Source: CAIURC01 sp043777315
GTDB taxonomy: Bacteria > Verrucomicrobiota > Verrucomicrobiia > Chthoniobacterales > Chthoniobacteraceae
Direction of reading: 5' to 3'
Assembly: GCA_043777315.1 (NCBI GenBank)
Contig: JAYVPW010000073.1
Coordinates: forward strand, 1-28,807
Length of the DNA stretch: 28,807 nucleotides
Positions within the stretch are counted from its first letter, which is position 1. Each line of letters starts with the position of its first letter. Under the pieces are notes generated by a model. It saw nothing but the letters and a program-made list of their open reading frames with translations. It did not search any database and was not told the DNA's origin. Shown here piece by piece: positions 23,629 to 28,807 of the stretch. A program made the position numbers and the translations under genes.

Positions 23629-24240
23629 TTACCGCACCGCAGATGCGGCGGATGGCGCGAGGAATTCTTCGAGCGCGCGGACGATTGCTCCGACGATGCG
23701 CGCCTGCGTGGCCGGATCGGCGAGCTGTTTTTCCTCCGCGCGATTCGAGATCACGCCACATTCGAGCAGGGCTGCGGGCATGGGCGCGGACTTCAGGACG
23801 ATGAGATCGTCGTAGCGATAAACGCCGTTGAATTTGTCGATGATGGGCCGGTTTTCGCCGGGGATCGGCTCGGCGTGGTGGGGCGCGATGAAGGCGGCGG
23901 CACCCTGCGCGGCTGCGAGGCGGGCGCGCTCCGTCAGGGAGATCGGGCTGCCGGTGGGATTGATGAGATATGGCGCAATGACCCGAGAGCTTCTGAGTCG
24001 CGCAAAAAGGAGCTCGGCGATGCGCTTGTTGAAGCGGAATTCCGGCACGCCGGTCGCGCTGATCGCGCCGGGCTGCGCGATGGTGTGGCCGATGTCGATC
24101 GCGACGATTTGCCGTCGGTCGGCTGAATGCGGAGTGGGTGCAGCCTGCGCGCGCAGAGCAGCGGCGGCGGCAACGCCGAGGATGAGGGCGAGAATTTTCA
24201 AACGGTTCAGCTCTGCGGAAGGCACGCTTTCTCCCACCAT
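23629..24240 (-). CDS. N-acetylmuramoyl-L-alanine amidase (Amidase_3-like), exported, 203 aa
   Basis: The enzyme cuts the amide bond between sugar and peptide in peptidoglycan. The zinc site is visible as H52 (AIDIGHT), E67 (GVPEFRF) and a histidine of APHHAEP (121-122), with the catalytic glutamate E160 in LLECGVISN. The first motif is DIGHT rather than the usual DPGHGG, and the region between the second histidine and E160 is short, with no room for a blocking helix. A signal-like segment covers about 14-35 (LKILALILGVAAAAALRAQA). The ATG at 24240 overlaps the phosphatase gene by 34 bases; a TTG at 24201 would give a neater signal peptide without overlap. It and the carboxypeptidase suggest a wall-remodelling group. 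Confidence 0.85.
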   Translation of the reverse strand: MVGESVPSAELNRLKILALILGVAAAAALRAQAAPTPHSADRRQIVAIDIGHTIAQPGAISATGVPEFRFNKRIAELLFARLRSSRVIAPYLINPTGSPISLTERARLAAAQGAAAFIAPHHAEPIPGENRPIIDKFNGVYRYDDLIVLKSAPMPAALLECGVISNRAEEKQLADPATQARIVGAIVRALEEFLAPSAASAVR

Positions 24241-24908
24241 TTCGAGAGGCGCGCGGTCGGGACTTCCGGGATCGCGAGGCCGGCGGCGGCGTAGTGCGAT
24301 GTGTCGTTGAAAAGGGTGAGCCGGGCGCGGGCCGGGTCTTTGAAATCGACGATGTTCAGGGCGGCGGGGTTCTGGTCGAGGTTGTCCCGATACCGGCGTG
24401 GATCAAAGCCGAGCAGGGAGCTGAGAAGCAGGCGGATGGTCGCTTTGTGCGACGCGACGATCACGTTTGCGCCGGGATGTGCGCGCACGATTTCGATCAG
24501 CACGGGCAGCGCGCGCGCGGTCACGGCGAGGCCGCTTTCGCCGCCGAGCGGGGCGAAAGTGTACGGATCTTTTTCCCAATCCGCTGCCTCGTCGGGATAC
24601 GCCGCCTCGACTTCGCGGCGGGTCATTTGTTCCCAGTGACCGTGCGAAATCTCGCGCAGACCATCGCGCGTCTGCACCTCGAGCGGATGCGGTGCGGCGA
24701 GGATGCTGGCCGTCTCGACGGTGCGTCCGAGCGGCGAGGCATAGACCGCCGCGATTGATTCTCCGCTCAGGCGCAGCGCGAGCCGGCGGACCTGCTCGCG
24801 GCCTTCGTCGGAGAGCGGCACGTCGGTCGCGCCGGCGAAACGATCCTCCGCGGTGAGTACCGTCGCGCCGTGGCGGATGAGGAAAATGCGGGTGTTTGCC
24901 GAGGCCAT
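24207..24908 (-). CDS. Histidine phosphatase (phosphoglycerate mutase-like), 233 aa
   Basis: The phospho-histidine motif is LIRHGAT with H13, and the second catalytic histidine lies in VASHKAT. The family-typical FAGATDVPLSDEGREQVRRL and AVYASPLGRTVETA are also present. Members include cofactor-dependent phosphoglycerate mutase, alpha-ribazole phosphatase and broad-range sugar-phosphate phosphatases; this one is most like the phosphatases, but the substrate cannot be read from sequence. The ATG at 24908 is chosen because 12 extra upstream codons would extend past the usual family start. It overlaps the amidase gene downstream and is divergent from trpB, with 112 bases between them. Confidence 0.88.
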   Translation of the reverse strand: MASANTRIFLIRHGATVLTAEDRFAGATDVPLSDEGREQVRRLALRLSGESIAAVYASPLGRTVETASILAAPHPLEVQTRDGLREISHGHWEQMTRREVEAAYPDEAADWEKDPYTFAPLGGESGLAVTARALPVLIEIVRAHPGANVIVASHKATIRLLLSSLLGFDPRRYRDNLDQNPAALNIVDFKDPARARLTLFNDTSHYAAAGLAIPEVPTARLSKWWEKACLPQS

Positions 24909-25020
24909 GCGCTGGAGTCGAAAGCTCGCGGCGCAAGCGGGCAAGCGTTTTCCCGGCCACAGCCGCCCGTCGGGGAAACCGTTTGCAGCCCTCCCGCCGC
25001 GCCCCTATTTTCCGCGCCCT

Positions 25021-26217
25021 ATGATCGACTTGGAATCGCTGCCCGACGTGCACGGGCACTTCGGTAAATACGGCGGGATGTTCGTGCCGGAGACGCTGAT
25101 GACTGCGCTGAACGAACTCACCGCCGAGTATCAAAAAGCGCGGCTCGATCAGACGTTTCAGGATCAGCTCGCCGCGAGCCTGCGGGACTTCGCGGGCCGG
25201 CCGACGCCGCTCTATTTTGCGGAGCGGCTGACGCGAGAGCTAGGCGGGGCCAGGATTTATTTGAAGCGCGAAGACATGCTCCACACGGGCGCGCACAAAA
25301 TTAACAACGCGCTCGGGCAAATCCTGCTCGCGCAGCGGATGGGCAAGACGCGGATCATCGCCGAGACGGGCGCGGGACAGCACGGGGTAGCGACCGCGAC
25401 GGTGGCGGCGCGGGCGGGACTGGAGTGCGTGATTTACATGGGCGCGGTCGATATGGAGCGGCAGGCGCTGAACGTCGCGCGGATGAAATTTCTCGGGGCG
25501 AAAGTGGTCGCTGTGACGGCCGGGCAGGCGACGTTGAAAGAGGCGATCAACGAGGCGATGCGCGACTGGGTCACGAATGTCCGCACGACTCATTACATCC
25601 TCGGCTCCGCGCTCGGCTCGCATCCGTATCCGATGATGGTGCGCGATTTTCACCGCGTCATCGGCGACGAGGCGCGCGTGCAGATTCAGGAAAAAGAAGG
25701 CCGCCTGCCGGATCTGCTCATCGCCTGTGTCGGCGGCGGGAGCAATGCGATCGGGCTTTTCTGGCCGTTCTTGAACGACGACGGCGTGAAAATGATCGGT
25801 GTCGAAGCGGGAGGGCGCGGCATCCGCGACGGCGATCACGCGGCGCGTTTTCAGGGCGGAAAGCTCGGCGTTTTGCAGGGGACGAAAACCTTTCTGCTCG
25901 CGGATGCCGATGGGCAAATCCAGCTCACGCACTCCGTTTCCGCGGGGCTCGATTACGCGGCGATCGGGCCGGAGCACGCGTATCTGCGGGACGCAGGCCG
26001 GATCGAATACGACTACGCGACCGACGACGAAGCGCTCGCCGCTTTCCAAAAACTCTCGCGCGTCGAGGGGATCATCCCGGCGCTCGAGTCGTCGCACGCC
26101 GTCGCGCATGTGATGAAGCTCGCGCCGAAAATGGCGGCGTCCGAACTTGTCATCGTGAACCTCTCCGGCCGCGGCGACAAAGACGTCGCGCAAGCCGCCG
26201 AGATGCTGCTCGGGTAG
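25021..26217 (+). CDS. trpB: Tryptophan synthase beta chain, 398 aa
   Basis: TrpB joins indole and serine to make tryptophan using PLP. The PLP lysine is K93 in HTGAHKINNALGQ, and the phosphate-binding loop is GGGSN at 238-242. The N-terminal GHFGKYGGMFVPETLMTAL is the classical TrpB1 start. Length is normal and the residues that contact TrpA look conserved, but no trpA gene is adjacent, which is unusual because trpB and trpA are normally paired. The ATG at 25021 is preceded by TATTTT at about 10 bases, so the mRNA leader would be very short if that is the -10 box. It converges with hisD across a palindromic repeat. Confidence 0.97.
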   Translation: MIDLESLPDVHGHFGKYGGMFVPETLMTALNELTAEYQKARLDQTFQDQLAASLRDFAGRPTPLYFAERLTRELGGARIYLKREDMLHTGAHKINNALGQILLAQRMGKTRIIAETGAGQHGVATATVAARAGLECVIYMGAVDMERQALNVARMKFLGAKVVAVTAGQATLKEAINEAMRDWVTNVRTTHYILGSALGSHPYPMMVRDFHRVIGDEARVQIQEKEGRLPDLLIACVGGGSNAIGLFWPFLNDDGVKMIGVEAGGRGIRDGDHAARFQGGKLGVLQGTKTFLLADADGQIQLTHSVSAGLDYAAIGPEHAYLRDAGRIEYDYATDDEALAAFQKLSRVEGIIPALESSHAVAHVMKLAPKMAASELVIVNLSGRGDKDVAQAAEMLLG

Positions 26218-26256
26218 CGCTTCCCGGATGGCCGACATCCCGAAATCGGAAGGTTG

Positions 26257-26380
26257 GAATTTAGCCACGGATCAACACGGATGGGGAAAAGACACGGATG
26301 AACACGGAAGGGTTCCGCAGTCATGAGGATCTCCGTGTCCTGTCCGTGTCTTCCATCCGTGTTCATCCGTGGCTCAATTC
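26257..26380. repeat. Long imperfect palindrome with CACGGAT units
   Basis: The ends are GAATTTAGCCACGGAT and the inverse ATCCGTGGCTCAATTC, one mismatch apart. The arms contain several CACGGAT units at about 10-base spacing and pair imperfectly, with a small internal offset near 26283-26290. It fills the gap between the convergent stops of trpB and hisD, where a two-way terminator would sit. Repeats built from CCACGGAT-AACACGGAT are familiar from Verrucomicrobiota, Planctomycetota and other environmental genomes, which I recall but did not search. Confidence 0.8.
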
Positions 26381-26419
26381 TCACCGTTCAGGTTTTTGGG
26401 AGAACGCGAGCAACCGGGG

Positions 26420-27688
26420 TTATTCGAGCCGGATCGTCGCCGAGCGGCCGTGGGCGTCGAGGCCTTCGAGCGCGCTGAATTGCACGATCGTTTCGACCGA
26501 TTTTTTCAACGCCTTGCGGTCGAGGCGGACGATGCTGGTGCGGCGCTGGAACATGTCGGCCATGAGCCCGGGAAATGATTTTCCCGCGCCGCCGGTCGGC
26601 AGCGTGTGGCTCGGCCCGGCGACGAAATCCCCGGCCGCGACGGGCGAGTATCCGCCGAGAAAAATCGCGCCGCTCGTGCGCACTTTTGCGGCGAGCTGAT
26701 CCTCATTTTTCGCGACGATCGAGATGTGCTCGGGGGCGAAATCATTCGCGATTTCGACCGCGTCTTTCAGCGACTTCACGAGGATGAGGACGCAGTCTTT
26801 TTCGAGCACGCCAGCGAGGTGCTCCTGCCGCGTGAGCGTGGCAAGTTGCGTCTTCAACTCGGTGTCCACGGCGGTCAGCAGCTTCGCGGAATTCGTGACG
26901 AAAAGAATGGAGCTGCCCTTGCCGTGCTCGGCTTGCGCGAGCAGGTCGGCGGCGATCCACGCGGGGTTGGCGGTGGCATCGGCGAGGACGAGGATTTCGC
27001 TCGGACCGGGGAGGAGATCGATCGCGACCTGGCCGAAGACCTGACGCTTCGCCTCGACCACGTAAGCGTTGCCCGGCCCAAAGATTTTTTGCACCGGCGC
27101 GATCGTCTCCGTGCCGAACGCGAGGGCTGCAATCGCCTGCGCGCCGCCGACTTGGAAGACCTCGGTCGCGCCGGCAAAGTGGAGCGCGAAAAGCAGCGCG
27201 TCGTTGATCTTCCCGGCCGCATCGGACGGCGTGGTGACGACGATCTCCGGCACGCCCGCAGCGGCGGCGAGCGTGACCGTCATGATCGCGGTCGAGACGA
27301 GCGGCGCGGTGCCGCCAGGGACGTAAATGCCGACGCGCTGAAACGGATCGAAACGCTCGCCAACGCGCGCGCCCTGCGCATTTTTCGCGCTCCAGCTTTT
27401 CCGCAAACTGCGTTTCGCAAAGTCGCGCACATTTTCGTGCGCGGTGCCGATCGCGCGCTTCGTCGCGGCATCGACTTTGGCTTTTCCGCGGACGCGCAGT
27501 TCTTTCGCGGCGAGCGTCGGCCCGCCGAAACGCGTGGTGAATTCCAGCAGCGCCGCGTCGCCGCGCATCCGCACGGAAGCGACGATTTCGCGCACCGTCG
27601 CCTCGACGTCCGGCGAGGGCATCGCCTTGCGCTGGAGCGCCGCGAGGGCGCGCGAAAAGTTGGGGTCGCTGTGTCGGAGTGTGCGCAT
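26420..27688 (-). CDS. hisD: Histidinol dehydrogenase, 422 aa
   Basis: The enzyme performs the last two oxidations of histidine synthesis using NAD. The zinc ligands and catalytic residues fit: Q252 and H255 in QAEHGKGS, the catalytic pair E320-H321 in FAPEHIS, D354 in GDFVAGPSHTLPTGG, and H413 in GLDAHGRSATIR. VGIYVPGGTAPLVSTAIM at 119-136 is the usual NAD-side signature. Length is normal. No other his gene is close. The propeller-like gene ends 62 bases upstream on the same strand, so a shared transcript is possible but functionally unexplained. Confidence 0.97.
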   Translation of the reverse strand: MRTLRHSDPNFSRALAALQRKAMPSPDVEATVREIVASVRMRGDAALLEFTTRFGGPTLAAKELRVRGKAKVDAATKRAIGTAHENVRDFAKRSLRKSWSAKNAQGARVGERFDPFQRVGIYVPGGTAPLVSTAIMTVTLAAAAGVPEIVVTTPSDAAGKINDALLFALHFAGATEVFQVGGAQAIAALAFGTETIAPVQKIFGPGNAYVVEAKRQVFGQVAIDLLPGPSEILVLADATANPAWIAADLLAQAEHGKGSSILFVTNSAKLLTAVDTELKTQLATLTRQEHLAGVLEKDCVLILVKSLKDAVEIANDFAPEHISIVAKNEDQLAAKVRTSGAIFLGGYSPVAAGDFVAGPSHTLPTGGAGKSFPGLMADMFQRRTSIVRLDRKALKKSVETIVQFSALEGLDAHGRSATIRLE

Positions 27689-27750
27689 GGCGCGGCGTTT
27701 TTAGTGGCCGCGCCGGGTGTTGAAAAGAGCGGGCTTCCGGCGCGCGTGCT

Positions 27751-28719
27751 TCATTCCACGCGGCCGAACGCCACGGCTTCGAGCGAGGGTCCCGGCGGGA
27801 CGCCCGCCTTTTTCCACGCCACGAAATCGCGCGAGACATGCACGTTTCCGCCCCAGGAAAAACCGATCGCGAGCGAGCCCTCGCGTGCCCATGCGAGGCT
27901 GCACGGGATGCGCGGGGTTTCGCTGCGCCAGGCCAGTCCGTCGGGCGAGCTCCATGCCTTTTTTCCGCCGCTCACGAGGAAGCGCTGGCCGGTCCAGACG
28001 ACGCGCGAAAAATCCTCGCCGGCTTCGGTGGTGTGTCGCTCCCACGCGTGTCCGTCGTGCGAACTTTCGATCAGCCCATCGGGACCGACGACGACGAAAT
28101 GCCCCGCGCCGTACGCCACATCGCGGGCCGCGGGAGTGTCGATTTCCTCGGAGGTAAAACGCGTGCCGTCCTCGGTCGCGGCACGCCAGCTCACGCGCGT
28201 CTTTTCGGCGTAAAGATCGACGTCGCCGATGATCACGAAGCGCGCCCCGCCTTCGCCGCTGCCGAAGGCCGAACGCCGCGCGTGGACTGAGCCGCTGACC
28301 TTCATCTTTCCGCCTGCTTGGAACGTCTCGCCGTCGGTCGAAAAGAGCAGCTCCGCATCGTGTCCGGCGACGAAGCGCCCGTTGCCGAAAGCGATCGTCG
28401 CGACGCGTCCTTTGACTTGCGGGAGCTCTGTCCATTTCTCGCCGTCGCGCGTGCTGAGAAGATGCCCGATCTTCGCGCCGCCGCCGACGGCGATGAAGCG
28501 TCCGATCCCAAACGCGACATTGAAAAGCACGTTGTCGTCGTCCTTTGCCTCGTCGCTCCAGCGCTGGTCGGCGGTCCAGTTTTCCCCGTCGCGCGACATC
28601 ATCCGCCGCCCGCCGTAGCCAACCGCGACGAAGCGTCCGGCGGCCGGTTCCGCGGCGTCCAGCGGAAGTAAAATGAGTGCGACAAGAATCGCGGCGGAGA
28701 CCGAAAGGAGGCGCAACAT
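27751..28719 (-). CDS. Exported seven-repeat beta-propeller-like protein, 322 aa
   Basis: A signal peptide (about 1-23, LLSVSAAILVALILLPLDAA) precedes seven repeats of about 40 residues. The repeats share the pattern G-R-F-V-A-V-G, then a small loop, then S-X-DG-X-X-W. Clear examples are GRFVAVGYGG with SRDGENWT, GRFIAVGGGA with STRDGEKWT, GRFVAGHD with STDGETF, GHFVVVGPDG with SHDGHAWE, and QRFLVSGGK with SSPDGLAWR. Seven such repeats suggest a seven-bladed propeller with sialidase/BNR-like Asp boxes. No catalytic set is visible, so binding or structure is more likely than enzyme activity. The ATG at 28719 gives the signal peptide; the frame stays open to 28797, but the added residues are basic and look random. 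Confidence 0.75.
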   Translation of the reverse strand: MLRLLSVSAAILVALILLPLDAAEPAAGRFVAVGYGGRRMMSRDGENWTADQRWSDEAKDDDNVLFNVAFGIGRFIAVGGGAKIGHLLSTRDGEKWTELPQVKGRVATIAFGNGRFVAGHDAELLFSTDGETFQAGGKMKVSGSVHARRSAFGSGEGGARFVIIGDVDLYAEKTRVSWRAATEDGTRFTSEEIDTPAARDVAYGAGHFVVVGPDGLIESSHDGHAWERHTTEAGEDFSRVVWTGQRFLVSGGKKAWSSPDGLAWRSETPRIPCSLAWAREGSLAIGFSWGGNVHVSRDFVAWKKAGVPPGPSLEAVAFGRVE

Positions 28720-28807
28720 CACGGAACAATGCTGAATTCGAGAGGCGGCGAAAGCTTCGGAAGCGATGGCGACGGCGCGCCGTCTGAGTTTTTGCACGTC
28801 GAAATTT

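Overview
The window is GC-rich, densely coding bacterial DNA. The mixture is typical of a Verrucomicrobiota genome, perhaps a soil or freshwater member of the Chthoniobacter-like group: a Hanks-type kinase with an N-terminal zinc ribbon, an exported pectate-lyase-like beta-helix protein, a secreted double esterase, scattered single trp and his genes, a suf operon led by a Fur-family gene, and several long intergenic palindromes. The phylum assignment is an inference from gene content and style; no rRNA or other marker gene is present.

Layout. Positions 1-2,500 are an accessory patch: a 51-residue membrane protein, a broken minus-strand ORF, and an intact fic gene lying between two frameshifted pieces of one site-specific DNA methylase gene. 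Positions 2,509-8,282 hold a translationally coupled minus-strand pair (Ser/Thr kinase, then beta-helix protein) and a divergent plus-strand gene fusing an alpha/beta-hydrolase to an SGNH esterase. Positions 8,295-12,947 are minus-strand housekeeping: Mn-type superoxide dismutase with a Tat-like leader, gcvT-gcvH, a rhomboid protease and trpD. Positions 13,000-15,421 are a tight minus-strand operon of an SPFH protein with a C-terminal excisionase-like helix-turn-helix, a 69-residue pilin-like protein and a double zinc-ribbon membrane protein. A small P-loop ATPase is divergent from it.

Positions 16,277-20,269 are a plus-strand fur-sufC-sufB-sufD operon with overlapping start and stop codons, which ties Fe-S cluster assembly to metal or peroxide sensing. 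A TrmN6-like methyltransferase follows. Positions 21,319-24,908 are minus-strand: histidine phosphatase, N-acetylmuramoyl-L-alanine amidase, D,D-carboxypeptidase and 6-phosphofructokinase, a wall-remodelling and sugar-phosphate group. trpB is divergent from that group and convergent with hisD, and an exported protein with seven propeller-like repeats closes the window.

Four long palindromic elements sit in intergenic gaps. Two (11,766-11,904 and 23,451-23,582) belong to one family, lie in opposite orientation, and differ in stem sequence while each stem still pairs with itself. The other two (20,285-20,372 and 26,257-26,380) are hairpins built from short units repeated about every 10 bases. 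No tRNA, rRNA, CRISPR array, transposase or integrase gene was recognised.
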